DNA of 64,000 nt from an uncultured Desulfomonile sp. (GCA_903952205.1 CAJBEZ010000098.1:62001-126000), one strand, 5' to 3'; counted from the stretch's first letter, positions 27,951-38,715 are shown. Notes: generated from the letters alone by a model not told the origin. Made by a program: numbers and translations.

Positions 27951-29030
27951 ATGGACATCGTAGCAAATCTTCCGGCTGCGGAAGAATGCGCTTCCAAGAT
28001 ATTTAGATACACTGGACAAAAGTACGAACCAGAAATCGCAGAGGAGTTCTGGCCCAAGATTCTTCAACACAAGTGGATTCTCTCAGAAAAGCTGGGCCGA
28101 GACGCTGGGATCAAAGTAGCCTGTCTGGACTACATAGAAAACGTCGACATGATTACCGAAAAGCAGATCGATGAGGACAAGACCCTTACACTTAGGGAGC
28201 TGGGGGCCCAGTTGGTGGACAGAGCTGTTTGGGACACCATATCCGAGTCGCAGCCTCCCAAGCAGATCATTGAAAAGAGGGTCATTCTGCCTCTCACCGA
28301 AATCGAGTTGGCGGAAAAACACGGTGTCATACCACCGAAAACCATAATTTTCTTCGGTCCTCCCGGAACAGGGAAGACGCACTTTGTCAAGGCAACAGCG
28401 GGGGTCCTGGGCTGGTGGTTCATTGAGGCCAGTCCAAGCGATTTAATGGCCGATGGACAGGACCGTCTTGGAAAAAACTTGAGACACCTCATGGAAAAAG
28501 CGGGCCGTATCGAAGACGCTGTAATCTTTATTGATGAGTTTGAAGAAATTGCCGGAACCCGAGACCAGGCTTCCAGAATCGACAAATCAATCACTAATGA
28601 ATTTCTCAAGCAGGTCCCTGTTTTCAAAAGACAACCGGGCAAAAGACTTCTGGTTTGCGCTACCAACTATATCCGGGACCTAGACGCAGCATTGCTTAGA
28701 CCAGGTCGTTTCGACCTGATCATTCCCGTAGGTGGGCTTGACACTCAGGGACGCAAAACTATCTTCGATTTCTACCTCGCCAAGACCAACGCAGGGGAGG
28801 TGGATGTGGATAAAATAGTCGGCCTGACACCGTTATTTACCCCCGCTGATATCGAATATCTGTTCCAGAAGGTAACCCAAAAGGCCTTTGAGCTCGAACA
28901 CAAAGGAGGGACAGATTATCGCCTGACTACTGAGATATTTCTTGAAACCCTACTTGAGATTAAGCCATCACTGACGGAGGAAATCCTCGCAGGTTTTGAA
29001 AAAGACCTGAGGGAATTTTCCCGACATTAA
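27951..29030 (+). CDS. AAA+ ATPase with N-terminal DUF4032-like segment
   Basis: 359 residues. Residues 30-70 (FWPKILQHKWILSEKLGRD, then CLDYIENV) resemble a motif seen in DUF4032 proteins. The AAA domain is complete: Walker A FFGPPGTGKTHF (about 139-148), Walker B VIFIDEFEE, sensor-1 LLVCATNY, and LRPGRFD with the usual arginines. This is the classical (FtsH/p97/proteasomal) AAA clade rather than the sigma-54 type. No protease domain, so it may be an unfoldase or a remodelling partner. GGAGGAG precedes the ATG; own promoter upstream. Ends with no partner gene on its strand. Confidence 0.82.
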   Translation: MDIVANLPAAEECASKIFRYTGQKYEPEIAEEFWPKILQHKWILSEKLGRDAGIKVACLDYIENVDMITEKQIDEDKTLTLRELGAQLVDRAVWDTISESQPPKQIIEKRVILPLTEIELAEKHGVIPPKTIIFFGPPGTGKTHFVKATAGVLGWWFIEASPSDLMADGQDRLGKNLRHLMEKAGRIEDAVIFIDEFEEIAGTRDQASRIDKSITNEFLKQVPVFKRQPGKRLLVCATNYIRDLDAALLRPGRFDLIIPVGGLDTQGRKTIFDFYLAKTNAGEVDVDKIVGLTPLFTPADIEYLFQKVTQKAFELEHKGGTDYRLTTEIFLETLLEIKPSLTEEILAGFEKDLREFSRH

Positions 29031-29042
29031 GATGTTTTCTTA

Positions 29043-29079
29043 AAACAAAAACGGTAAGGCGTTTCAAACGCCTTACCGT
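29043..29079 (-). terminator. Terminator of the Cys-repeat protein gene
   Basis: A near-perfect 14-bp stem (29051-29064 with 29066-29079; effective loop formed by the central bases) is followed on the minus strand by TTTTTGTTTT. It lies between two convergent genes. Confidence 0.75.
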
Positions 29080-29121
29080 AAGAGATCCAACAGAGTTAAG
29101 CCAAAGATAATGAATAGTTAC

Positions 29122-29916
29122 TTATTGAGAAGTTACTTGAGAGCATTCTGTCTTGGTTCCCACAACTCCACCATCTTTTTCACATTCTCCACGGGTGAGA
29201 TCCACACATTGCCCATCTTTAGTTTTACACTTGAAAATTTCACATTCATACGCAGGATAATTAACTTCTTTGCCACCCGCTGAAGCGCAATCCGCTCTGG
29301 AGACTTGGGTCACAGTTCCAGCCTTGCAACAATTTATCTTTACACATTGCTGGTCACAATCGGCTACTTCCGTCCCGCCGGAGGACACACAGTCAGCTCT
29401 GGACTTTTGAGCGCACTCTCCGTTTATACAGCACTTAACTTGAATCAGCTTGTCCAGTTGCTGGTTCAAAGCGTTTATGCCTTGATCGAACTTCCCAGCC
29501 AGTTGAGCCTTTTCTTCGTTGAGTTTCTCAAGTTCGCTTTGATACTGGTTCCTGAGCCGCAACAGAAACGCTTCAGCGCCAGCTTTTTGCCTCAGAATAT
29601 TGTTCAGCCCCTGAGTAAGGCCGGCACGTTGCTGTTCAGAAGCGTTCATGATCTGTTCATCCAACCTGGAAATCTGTGTGTCGATGTTGGACAATTGAGA
29701 TTCCCAGTTTGTAATCTGCTGTGCGAGGTTTTGAACGCCCTGGCCTCCCACGCGATCCATTTCCTGGGCACCCAGATTCATGATGTTCTTTAGTCTCTCA
29801 ATCTGGCCTTGCAAGGCCGCAATCTCGGCGGCGTTATCCTGTGCCGGAGCCAATCCAGCCGAACAAACTATGATTATGAATGCGATGATCGCACAGACCA
29901 AGCCCTGAATTCTCAT
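29122..29916 (-). CDS. Secreted coiled-coil protein with three Cys-rich repeats
   Basis: 264 residues. Signal peptide (cut near APAQ), a long coiled coil (about 28-165, Gln/Leu/Glu-rich), then three repeats of about 35 residues of the form CC..G...Q.SRADC.SGG.EV (CCINGEC, CCKAGTV, CKTKDGQC starts). Each repeat carries 4-5 Cys, suggesting disulfide-locked units. GGAGG upstream of the ATG at 29916; the frame opens at 30033. No family recognised; a cell-surface or periplasmic structural or binding role is inferred. Confidence 0.7.
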   Translation of the reverse strand: MRIQGLVCAIIAFIIIVCSAGLAPAQDNAAEIAALQGQIERLKNIMNLGAQEMDRVGGQGVQNLAQQITNWESQLSNIDTQISRLDEQIMNASEQQRAGLTQGLNNILRQKAGAEAFLLRLRNQYQSELEKLNEEKAQLAGKFDQGINALNQQLDKLIQVKCCINGECAQKSRADCVSSGGTEVADCDQQCVKINCCKAGTVTQVSRADCASAGGKEVNYPAYECEIFKCKTKDGQCVDLTRGECEKDGGVVGTKTECSQVTSQ

Positions 29917-30136
29917 GCCGTTTCCTCCGAGAGCGTTTTGTTGGGTTTCAATGTCTGAACACCTTAAGCTGGGATAAATAGTGCGGTGATCTCCAGGGAT
30001 CTCCCAGAATTCACCTGAATAGCCGATTAGCATATTCCTGATTTATGTCAAGACAATTATCTCAATAAATCAAATAATAAGGATATTAAAGTAATAATAG
30101 GTATGAGATAAATGTGGGAAGTTGATTAGATAATTA

Positions 30137-31081
30137 CTAGAACATTCCGCATATCTGGTAATTATTACGGCCGGAATGCTTAGCATGATAAAGTGCGACA
30201 TCTGCCCGTTCAATCAATTTGTGCGGAGTCTTGGCGTCGTAAGGGAAGCAGGAAACCCCAATGGAAATACTTAACGCCTTGGAGTCAGGTCCCTTTGGAA
30301 GTTCCTGCGCCATGTTTCTCACCTCGCTCATGAGGCGTTCACACAAATTTTGCGCCATTTCCTTGGGGGCTCCGGGAAAGATTATGGCGAACTCTTCCCC
30401 GCCGTATCTGGTAACGATGTCATAGCCCCGGCAAACCTGCCGGAAAGCCTTTCCAAGTTTTACCAGAGCCTCATCGCCCATTTGGTGGCCGAAAGAATCA
30501 TTAAAACTCTTGAAATTATCTACATCGATCATAAAAAGACAAAAAGGTGTTTCCTGCCTGGTTGACTTTATGATCTCCAGCCTGAGGGCTTCATCAAAGA
30601 ATCGTCTGTTATAAACACCTGTCAGAGAGTCCTCGTAAGACATCTCCAGGAAATGTTCCCTCTCCTTGGCCAACGTTTTGAGTTCAATGTGACGGATTGT
30701 CTTAACTAGTGCAACTTGAATCTGTTCTACACTGAAAGGCTTGACCAAATAATCTACAGCCCCGGCGTTTATGCAATCCAGAGCGTTTTCCACAGACCCA
30801 TAGCCGGTGATGACAAGAATTTCGGTGTCATCATTAATGGTTTTTATCCTTCTCAGGAGAGAGAGACCGTCCATGTCCGGCATTTTTAGGTCCGTGACAA
30901 CAATGTCGTAGCTTTTCTTGGAAACGAGTTCCAGAGCCTCATACGGGTGTCCGCACCATTCGACTTGATGCCCCAAGTCCTCTACACAACTGAACATGAA
31001 GCGTCCCACCTCAGGATCGTCATCGACAACCAGAATCGAGAAACCGTTTTTCTTGATAGGGGAGCTGTCTATAATAGTCAA
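30137..31081 (-). CDS. Response regulator with GGDEF diguanylate cyclase output
   Basis: 314 residues. Receiver at 15-130 (VVDDDPEV acidic pair, phosphoacceptor in VVTDLKMPDMDG, Thr in LVITGYG, Lys in LVKPF). Linker helix, then GGDEF domain with RYGGEEFAIIFPG as active site. Makes c-di-GMP when phosphorylated. An I-site RxxD is not obvious five residues before GGEEF. Apparent TTG start with no strong Shine-Dalgarno; N-terminus uncertain by a few residues. No sensor kinase adjacent. Confidence 0.9.
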   Translation of the reverse strand: MTIIDSSPIKKNGFSILVVDDDPEVGRFMFSCVEDLGHQVEWCGHPYEALELVSKKSYDIVVTDLKMPDMDGLSLLRRIKTINDDTEILVITGYGSVENALDCINAGAVDYLVKPFSVEQIQVALVKTIRHIELKTLAKEREHFLEMSYEDSLTGVYNRRFFDEALRLEIIKSTRQETPFCLFMIDVDNFKSFNDSFGHQMGDEALVKLGKAFRQVCRGYDIVTRYGGEEFAIIFPGAPKEMAQNLCERLMSEVRNMAQELPKGPDSKALSISIGVSCFPYDAKTPHKLIERADVALYHAKHSGRNNYQICGMF

Positions 31082-31334
31082 ATTACAACACCATCAAGCG
31101 GAATGAGGAATTGTTCGCCGCCAAAGCGTCGGCGTTTACATTGGATATCTTCCAATAGATTTCGGTGATATGCTGGGAATGATATGCGGCGCCAGGCGGA
31201 AAAGATTTTCTCCGCCGGCGCCAACCACAAGAAAAGCCAGACAGCCATGAAAGTTATTTTAAACGCTCATTTCGAAAAAGCGTTGAGGTCCGGAAAAGCT
31301 GAGGAGCCTCACGCCCTACCAAACAACTGCTTCA

Positions 31335-32597
<1,263 letters not shown>

Positions 32598-32656
32598 TTA
32601 AACTATTATAAATTGTAGTTATAGTCAGTGGATTATAATAATGATCAGGTTCTGAA

Positions 32657-33826
32657 CTATATCTGCGCCAGTTTTCTTAGTTCGTCCACCCTATTGGTAA
32701 CTTCCCACGTGAAATCTGGGTCATTTCTACCAAAATGGCCATTGGCCGCTGTTTTGTAATAAATGGGACGCAACAGATCAAGATAGTCAATGATGGCCGC
32801 TGGTTTGAAACTAAAAGCGCCGGCGACTATTTCATTGAGTCTCTCGTCATCGATCCGGCCGGTGCCGTAGGTGTTTACCATTAACGATACAGGTTCCGGA
32901 TATCCGATTGCGTAAGCCACCTGAACAAGACATTTAGACGCAATGCCGGCCGCTACTATGTTCTTTGCCACATGCCGGGCCATATAAGAAGCGGATCTAT
33001 CAACTTTAGACGGGTCCTTTCCGGAAAAAGCTCCGCCTCCGTGCGCCCCGTAACCACCGTACGTGTCAACTATAATTTTGCGACCGGTAAGTCCACAGTC
33101 ACCCATTGGTCCACCAACCACAAAACGGCCGGTAGCGTTTATCAAATACTTAGTATCCCCGGTCAACATGGCGCTCGGGATGGCTTTCTTGACAACCTCC
33201 TCAATGATTCCCTCTTTCAGAACTTCGTACTTAACGTCTGGGGAATGTTGAGCCGCAACGACTACTGTGTCTACGCTGATAGGTTTGTCGCCCTCATACC
33301 GTACCGTCACCTGCGATTTACCATCTGGACGCAGAAAATCGAGTACCCCCGATTTACGAACTTCCGTAAGGCGAGAGGTTATTTTGTGAGCGCAACTGAT
33401 GGCCAATGGCATCAATTCCGGTGTCTCGTTGGAAGCGAAACCGAACATCAGGCCCTGGTCTCCAGCTCCCTGTTCCTTGAACAGACCTTCACCCGCAGTT
33501 ACGCCCATTGAGATGTCCGGCGACTGCTTGTCCAGTGAAACGAGTACAGCGCAAGTGCCACTGTCAAATCCCATCTCGCTATCCGTATATCCAATCGCTG
33601 ACACGGTTTTGCGAACCACGCTGGGAATATCCACTATAGCCTTAGTTGTTATTTCCCCTGCTACCATGACGAGACCGGTGGTCACCAAAGTTTCGCATGC
33701 TACTCGAGAGCGAGGATCCTGCTCTATCATGGAGTCAAGAACTGCGTCGGAAATTCTGTCGGCAACCTTGTCAGGATGCCCCTCGGTGACAGATTCGGAA
33801 GAAAACAAATAGCCTCGGACCCCCAT
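32657..33826 (-). CDS. metK: S-adenosylmethionine synthetase
   Basis: 389 residues. Joins ATP and methionine to make SAM. Signature motifs [10 protein letters not shown] and [16 protein letters not shown] are intact; [20 protein letters not shown] at the N-terminus binds ATP and Mg2+. Perfect AAAGGAGG ahead of the ATG. First gene of the metK-ahcY pair, with a strong promoter upstream; no SAM riboswitch fold was evident in the short leader. Confidence 0.97.
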   Translation of the reverse strand: MGVRGYLFSSESVTEGHPDKVADRISDAVLDSMIEQDPRSRVACETLVTTGLVMVAGEITTKAIVDIPSVVRKTVSAIGYTDSEMGFDSGTCAVLVSLDKQSPDISMGVTAGEGLFKEQGAGDQGLMFGFASNETPELMPLAISCAHKITSRLTEVRKSGVLDFLRPDGKSQVTVRYEGDKPISVDTVVVAAQHSPDVKYEVLKEGIIEEVVKKAIPSAMLTGDTKYLINATGRFVVGGPMGDCGLTGRKIIVDTYGGYGAHGGGAFSGKDPSKVDRSASYMARHVAKNIVAAGIASKCLVQVAYAIGYPEPVSLMVNTYGTGRIDDERLNEIVAGAFSFKPAAIIDYLDLLRPIYYKTAANGHFGRNDPDFTWEVTNRVDELRKLAQI

Positions 33827-33874
33827 CGCGAGCCCTCCTTTCAGATCGGAGTAAGTAATATGTCATAAACGTGC

Positions 33875-33904
33875 TATATAACCACACATGAACTACACGG
33901 TCAA
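33875..33904 (-). promoter_or_regulatory. Sigma-70-type promoter for metK-ahcY
   Basis: On the minus strand TTGACC (33904-33899), 17-nt spacer, TTATAT (33881-33876). Start expected near 33868, leaving a leader of about 40 nt. Confidence 0.6.
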
Positions 33905-33965
33905 GATTTAATTCTCGAGACCAGCAGGACCTCTGGAGGCAGGGGATTCGACAATTTCCCTGCGC

Positions 33966-34763
33966 TCACGAGACTAGCGATAAACAAACGGCCACCATCA
34001 CAACTGACATCGTGCAACAATCGACCCAGGTAAAAGTAAGAGTCACATATTCAGTCCTCTCTTCTCCAGGACGAAATCCCCGCGCGATCATGGCTGTGGA
34101 AAGCTCTTCGGATTTTCTAAAAACCATCATTATCGCAGGAATAAAAACAGACAATAATCTGCGGGAACGGACGGAAACACCGCCTGATCTGAAGTCTATA
34201 CCTCTCGATTCCTGGGCTTCGATCAACTGTCTCCATTCTTCCTGCAGAAGTGGAACAAACCTCAGAGCTAGAAACAACACCATGGAAGTTTCCTTCGTGG
34301 AAATTCCACACGAGTTCAGTGGCCTGATAAAGAATTCCAACCCACGAACCAGGTCCCAGGGAAGTGTCGTGAATGTCAACGCCAATGAGATGGTGACAGC
34401 CAACGCTATTTTGGCGGCCAGAAAGAGAGACCGCTCAAGGCCTTCATAACTGAATGGAGTCACATATCCCATGAACTGAATCGGCGCCCCGTCTGTGTCC
34501 ATGAAAAGATTGAGCAACAACGTGACCACGAGCATGAGTCTAAACCTGGAAAGGCCGTTTATCCAAACGCGCCAACCCAGGCGACTAGCTGCCATTGCGA
34601 CTCCTGACAACAATATCGGCGCAATGAGCGTATGAGGACGTGATGAGAAAAGAACAACCAGCAACAGAGTTAGAAAACAAAGTAATTTCGTTCTTGCATC
34701 CAGTCTGTGAAGAATTGAATCCCCCGGTAAATATCCGCCGATGGTAATTTCTTTGCCTAACAT
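33966..34763 (-). CDS. Energy-coupling factor transporter transmembrane (T) component
   Basis: 265 residues, 5-6 membrane helices, CbiQ/EcfT family. Two coupling motifs face the ATPases: EAQESRG (about 190) and AMIARGFRPG (about 230). In ECF importers this protein joins two ATPases to a substrate-binding S protein. No A or S subunit is in the window, so it must share partners or they lie elsewhere. It lies upstream of the metK promoter in the same direction. Confidence 0.88.
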   Translation of the reverse strand: MLGKEITIGGYLPGDSILHRLDARTKLLCFLTLLLVVLFSSRPHTLIAPILLSGVAMAASRLGWRVWINGLSRFRLMLVVTLLLNLFMDTDGAPIQFMGYVTPFSYEGLERSLFLAAKIALAVTISLALTFTTLPWDLVRGLEFFIRPLNSCGISTKETSMVLFLALRFVPLLQEEWRQLIEAQESRGIDFRSGGVSVRSRRLLSVFIPAIMMVFRKSEELSTAMIARGFRPGEERTEYVTLTFTWVDCCTMSVVMVAVCLSLVS

Positions 34764-34901
34764 TGCCCGGCCTGTTATTGATATAAAATGTTCGCACCGC
34801 CCACTACATTCGCAGTATCACTACTCACAGGGTGGAAGCGTTGCGAAATCTGGGCAACATAGATATGAATGATAACAAAATATACTTGGGGACTTCACTC
34901 C

Positions 34902-35348
34902 ATGTCCAATGAAGACATCAAGAATCTTACGCTACTAAAGGCCGGCAAACAGCAATATCCTTCGAGCCCGGATCAAACCCGGCTGGAAACATTCGAGAAC
35001 AAATACCCGGAGCGTAATTACATAATCAGGTTCGACTGTCCGGAATTCACCAGTCTATGTCCAGTCACGGGCCAGCCCGACTTTGCGAAGATCACCATCA
35101 CCTATGTGCCTGACAGGAAATGTGTTGAGTCCAAGTCATTGAAACTATACATGTTTAGTTACAGGAACGCAGGAATGTTTCACGAGGAGATAACCAACAA
35201 AATACTTGAGGACATTGTAAAAGCTTCATCTCCGAGATGGCTCAAGGTCTTGGGCGTGATGAATCCCAGAGGCGGCATAGGAATCGAGGTTCTTGCCGAA
35301 TTCCTGGCGCCCGGCTTCAAAAGGCCTCTGTCGCAATCATTTCGTTAG
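34902..35348 (+). CDS. queF: 7-cyano-7-deazaguanine (preQ0) reductase
   Basis: 148 residues, type I (short) QueF. Catalytic Cys53 in TSLCPVTGQPD and Asp60, then the family signature ESKSLKLYMFSYRN and FHE. Reduces preQ0 to preQ1 with NADPH for queuosine in tRNA. I use the ATG at 34902, which gives the usual N-terminus; the frame opens 11 codons earlier. No other queuosine gene nearby. Confidence 0.95.
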   Translation: MSNEDIKNLTLLKAGKQQYPSSPDQTRLETFENKYPERNYIIRFDCPEFTSLCPVTGQPDFAKITITYVPDRKCVESKSLKLYMFSYRNAGMFHEEITNKILEDIVKASSPRWLKVLGVMNPRGGIGIEVLAEFLAPGFKRPLSQSFR

Positions 35349-35388
35349 TCTTTTCATCAAGCAGGATAGCAAGAGGCAATCTCAAAAC

Positions 35389-35883
35389 TCACAGAACCAA
35401 CTCGTATTTCTGTTCCACGATTATTCCGCCCCATTGCTCAACTGATTCTTCCTGCGCAAGGGTAAAGCCGTTTTTCTCATATAGAACGCGCGCTGCCTCC
35501 AGACCTCTGAATGTCCAGAGAAAAATCCTTTTTTGACCACTTTCCCGACAGAATGTTATAGCGCGTGAAATAAGTATACTTCCTAACCCTTTACCCCTGA
35601 ACTCGGACGCCACTATGAACCACCTGAGACGCGCTCCGTCTGGATTCTCGGGATTGCCGTCGATGGCTATTGAACCTAATAATGATCCATCAAAACGCGC
35701 CGTCCAGAATCCGTCGCGGCCCGGATCATAACGACCCATAAACTCTCCCAACTCTCTGGCGACCTGGGACTCGAAGGACACATCGAATCCCCAATGTTCA
35801 CGGTAGTACATCGCGTGAGCCTGCACGACCTGTCCTATGGCGCCGGGGAAATACCCTCCAATCGTGAAACCATCCGGTATCAT
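35389..35883 (-). CDS. GNAT-family N-acetyltransferase
   Basis: 164 residues. Acetyl-CoA site visible as VASEFRGKGLGSILISRAI, and the C-terminal RVLYEKNGFTLAQEE. Resembles GNATs that often occur next to MarR regulators, but here it is free-standing. Start ATG at 35883 or the TTG two codons earlier. Substrate unknown. Converges with queF. Confidence 0.87.
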   Translation of the reverse strand: MIPDGFTIGGYFPGAIGQVVQAHAMYYREHWGFDVSFESQVARELGEFMGRYDPGRDGFWTARFDGSLLGSIAIDGNPENPDGARLRWFIVASEFRGKGLGSILISRAITFCRESGQKRIFLWTFRGLEAARVLYEKNGFTLAQEESVEQWGGIIVEQKYELVL

Positions 35884-35961
35884 GGCCAAGTCTTCTCCGG
35901 AAATCCGAGAATGTCTTTTTGAATTTGGATAACTTTATTACCAATAAACAGTATTAGGCGC

Positions 35962-36459
35962 CTAACCTTTAGCGCAATTCTGAGCCGCCTTTGCCTCGAT
36001 CCTGAATCTCTTTCGTTGAATAGCTTCGCAGTTCCTTGTGCGATCCTCGTCGGTTTCGGAAATCAATGGCGGAACCTCAACCGTTTTCCCATTTTTATCC
36101 AGGGCCACAAAAGTTAGATACGCTGAAGCTGTATGGCGAACTTCTCCAGTAAGTATATTCTCGGCTTCAACTCTAACTCCAACTTCCATTGATGATCTGC
36201 CCACCAGATTCAAACTGGCCTTTAATATGAGGAGATCTCCCACATAAACGGGGAAATGAAAGTCCAGCCTATCGATAGAAGCTGTAACCGCAATCTTTCT
36301 AGCGTGTCTTATCGCAACCACTCCCGCAGCGGTGTCGATATATTTCATGATTACTCCGCCATGAACGTTTCCCGCGGGATTGGCGTCCTCCGGATTCATT
36401 TGCATGGCCATTATTATCCTACTGTAACTAACTGTTTTACCTTCCACAATAGCCCCCAT
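35962..36459 (-). CDS. Acyl-CoA thioesterase, hotdog fold (YciA/BFIT type)
   Basis: 165 residues. MNPEDANPAGNVHGGVIMKYIDTAAG is the catalytic N-terminal region (shown here in part: Asn-Pro-x-GNVHGG), with the Asp at the start of the helix after GGVI. SIDRLDFHFPVYVGDLL is the usual second half. Hydrolyses acyl-CoA thioesters. 78 bp downstream of the GNAT in sequence order, but on the same strand and probably transcribed first. Confidence 0.9.
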   Translation of the reverse strand: MGAIVEGKTVSYSRIIMAMQMNPEDANPAGNVHGGVIMKYIDTAAGVVAIRHARKIAVTASIDRLDFHFPVYVGDLLILKASLNLVGRSSMEVGVRVEAENILTGEVRHTASAYLTFVALDKNGKTVEVPPLISETDEDRTRNCEAIQRKRFRIEAKAAQNCAKG

Positions 36460-36865
36460 TATGTCGCTGCTTTGATTGATCCGCCGCCTTTAAGTCATGT
36501 ATCCCAGAAAATCATCAGGATAGATAAATTATAAGGCGCCAAAACTATCGCTCCGTAAAAACAATCTTACAATCTACCTCAAAACACAGAAAGATGGGCC
36601 TATATTTCTTTGGCCCCGTAAAAATAAAGATCCCGCTCCATTTAGGATCTGTATAAGCATGACTGAAAGATGTAGATTGATATTAATCCACGCTATAAAC
36701 CAGCTAAATTACATTTTATCTCAGACCAGAAACGCTGATCGACCAAACCGAACCATCAGTAGCGTCATTAAACGAAAATGTCGTCCGGATATTATCGAGG
36801 GTCAATGGCCGTTCTGGTTTGATACAATCCTTAAAAAACAACTACATGGGAACGCTTCAAAAGTC

Positions 36866-36896
36866 TTGACAGCTAATATTACTGTAGCTAATATTA
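36866..36896 (+). promoter_or_regulatory. Consensus -35 promoter with paired 10-bp direct repeats
   Basis: TTGACA (36866-36871), 17-nt spacer, TAATAT (36889-36894). GCTAATATTA occurs at 36872-36881 and again at 36887-36896, 15 bp apart, each holding the palindrome TAATATTA. The copies overlap spacer and -10, the expected place for a repressor site. Start near 36901. Confidence 0.6.
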
Positions 36897-36906
36897 GTCG
36901 GCTCAT

Positions 36907-36990
36907 CAATTAGCCTCACTAACTAATTGGTCCCGCCAAATTCTTAAATCCATCAACCATGCGTCTGATTCTGATTAAAACAGAAAGACG
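36907..36990 (+). promoter_or_regulatory. Structured 5' leader: two hairpins
   Basis: Hairpin 1: CAATTAG (36907-36913) with CTAATTG (36923-36929), 9-nt loop. Hairpin 2: CGTCT+TTCTG (36962-36973, 2-nt bulge) with CAGAA+AGACG (36981-36990), 7-nt loop. The Shine-Dalgarno is 20 nt later. No known riboswitch consensus recognised. Confidence 0.45.
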
Positions 36991-37020
36991 TTCCACTCTC
37001 AATAATTTTGGAGGAAGAAG

Positions 37021-38589
37021 ATGTCGTACAGTAAGCCTAATAGGAGCTCGGCCACTAAAACAAAAACCCGGGTCGAGGCGGCCCCAATCTCTGGAATGTG
37101 TGTGACGTGCCTTGACGGCTGCCCAGGTCCTTGTGAGATTGGCCGATCCGCCCTCAGAGGGCGCGAGGTAATATACCCACAACCCTATGGGAAAGTTACC
37201 GCAGGAGCGGACAAAGATTACCCCATTGATTATTCACATTTCAATATTCAGGGTACCTGCGTGGGAGCCTGTGGTGTAGCGGCGGATTCAGATGTGGCGA
37301 CTTTCCCTGCCGTTGATTGTTCCACAAAAGTGGGCGCGGATGGTAGCATAGCAATGGATTTCCCCGTGTTCACAGGCGCCGTGGGGTCCACATATATCGC
37401 TAGAGTCAATTGGGAGGAGATTGCCATAGGCGCCGCCATCTCAGGAATCATAGTGGTCGCTGGTGAAAATATCTGCGGGATGGACAAGAACGCCGAATTC
37501 AAGAACGGCAGAATCGTAAAATCTCCCGAAATGGAGCGGCGTATCAGCGCATACAAAACTTGGTATGAGGGCAAAGGTGGGGTAATTGTTCAGGCCAATG
37601 TAGAAGACACCAAGTTAGGCGTGCCTGAATATGTTATAGAAAAACTTGGAGTTGAAATTTTTGAATTGAAATGGGGCCAGGGCGCTAAAGACATCGGCGG
37701 CGAAGTAAAGCTGAGTTCTCTGGAAAGGGCCCTGCAACTCAAGGAGCGTGGCTACATTGTGCTTCCGGACCCGTCAGCCTCTTCGGCTCAGACGGCGTTC
37801 AAACAAGGCGGAATATCTGAATTCGAGAGACACTCACGTCTTGGAATGGTAACCGAAGATGGGTTCTATTCGGAAGTGGAACGTCTCAGAAAAATAGGCG
37901 CAAAATATGTAACTCTTAAAACTGGGGCGTACAGGCCCGCGGACTTGGCCAGGGCGATAAAATTTGCGTCAAACGCCAAAATTGACATGCTTACGATTGA
38001 CGGCGCCGGAGGCGGAACAGGCATGAGTCCATGGCGGATGATGAACGAATGGGGAATTCCAACAGTTTATCTGGAGTGCCTAACTTACGATATGTGTGAG
38101 ACATTGAAGTCAAAAGGCGCGTACATCCCACCGATTGCCATAGCTGGCGGCCTGTCCCTGGAAGATCATATCTTCAAGGCCTTATCTTTGGGAGCGCCAT
38201 ATGTAAAGGCGATCTGCCTGGGAAGAGCGTTGATGGCGGCCGCCATGGTAGGAAAGACAAACGGAAAGTTAACGGCGGAAAAGATGGAAGCGGAAGGCAA
38301 GCCGGCGGAAGAGGGCTATTTAGGACTTTTTGCAGTTGGCAGCCATCTGAAAGAGCGTTTTGGGGACGATTTCAAGAAACTGCCGGCAGGCGCAATCGGT
38401 CTTTACTCTTATGTAGACAGACTGAAACAAGGACTGCAGCAACTGATGGCAGGGGCCAGGAAATTCGCTCTACCATACATCGACCGTAATGACCTGGTTT
38501 CCCTGACCCGAGAAGGCGCCGAAATCTCAGGGATCCCCTATGTTATGGATAGTGACAGACAGGAAATAGATAGAATTATGAACGCGTGA
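37021..38589 (+). CDS. FMN-binding glutamate synthase-family protein (archaeal-type GltB-like)
   Basis: 522 residues. Cys-rich N-terminus CVTCLDGCPGPC, and a further Cys pair CVGACGVAAD, probably ligating Fe-S. The FMN/Fe-S barrel of glutamate synthase follows: MLTIDGAGGGTGMSPW and PIAIAGGLSLEDHIFKALSLGAPYV. There is no glutaminase domain, so it could form glutamate from ammonia and 2-oxoglutarate with partners, or act on another substrate; related proteins exist across anaerobes without clear proof of activity. GGAGGAAG precedes the ATG. Single-gene unit: strong promoter before and strong terminator after. Confidence 0.85.
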   Translation: MSYSKPNRSSATKTKTRVEAAPISGMCVTCLDGCPGPCEIGRSALRGREVIYPQPYGKVTAGADKDYPIDYSHFNIQGTCVGACGVAADSDVATFPAVDCSTKVGADGSIAMDFPVFTGAVGSTYIARVNWEEIAIGAAISGIIVVAGENICGMDKNAEFKNGRIVKSPEMERRISAYKTWYEGKGGVIVQANVEDTKLGVPEYVIEKLGVEIFELKWGQGAKDIGGEVKLSSLERALQLKERGYIVLPDPSASSAQTAFKQGGISEFERHSRLGMVTEDGFYSEVERLRKIGAKYVTLKTGAYRPADLARAIKFASNAKIDMLTIDGAGGGTGMSPWRMMNEWGIPTVYLECLTYDMCETLKSKGAYIPPIAIAGGLSLEDHIFKALSLGAPYVKAICLGRALMAAAMVGKTNGKLTAEKMEAEGKPAEEGYLGLFAVGSHLKERFGDDFKKLPAGAIGLYSYVDRLKQGLQQLMAGARKFALPYIDRNDLVSLTREGAEISGIPYVMDSDRQEIDRIMNA

Positions 38590-38676
38590 TTCGGGACATG
38601 AATTGCCTGAATATACGAGGCGCGTATGGATAAGTAGCGCTAATTAAGCAGGTCAACCTGTCAGACAACGCAGCGA

Positions 38677-38715
38677 AAAGCCTGTGGTTTCAAAACTGAA
38701 ATCACAGGCTTTTTC
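38677..38715 (+). terminator. Rho-independent terminator
   Basis: 15-bp stem (38677-38691 with 38698-38712; one G-T pair), 6-nt loop, then T run continuing the 3' arm. Classical intrinsic terminator after the glutamate-synthase-like gene. Confidence 0.88.

Larger units (their letters stand above)
36460..37020. other. Intergenic and leader region of the glutamate-synthase-like gene
   Basis: 561 bp. An 84-codon frame at 36659-36913 has poor coding character and I leave it out. The right half holds a strong promoter, two 10-bp direct repeats and two leader hairpins, listed separately. Confidence 0.55.

Noticed and set aside
29305-29793. 162-codon + strand frame
   Set aside because: Lies wholly opposite the Cys-repeat protein gene, which has signal peptide, Shine-Dalgarno and terminator.
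32972-33511. 179-codon + strand frame
   Set aside because: Antisense to metK, which is certain.
33827-33870. SAM riboswitch in the metK leader
   Set aside because: The leader from the predicted start is only about 40 nt, too short and without the known folds.
35954-35965. TTAGGCGCCTAA perfect palindrome at thioesterase stop
   Set aside because: Short, overlaps the stop codon and has no T run; GGCGCC is frequent in this window.
36659-36913. 84-codon open frame
   Set aside because: Its end overlaps the promoter of the next gene, it has no ribosome site and no recognisable domain.
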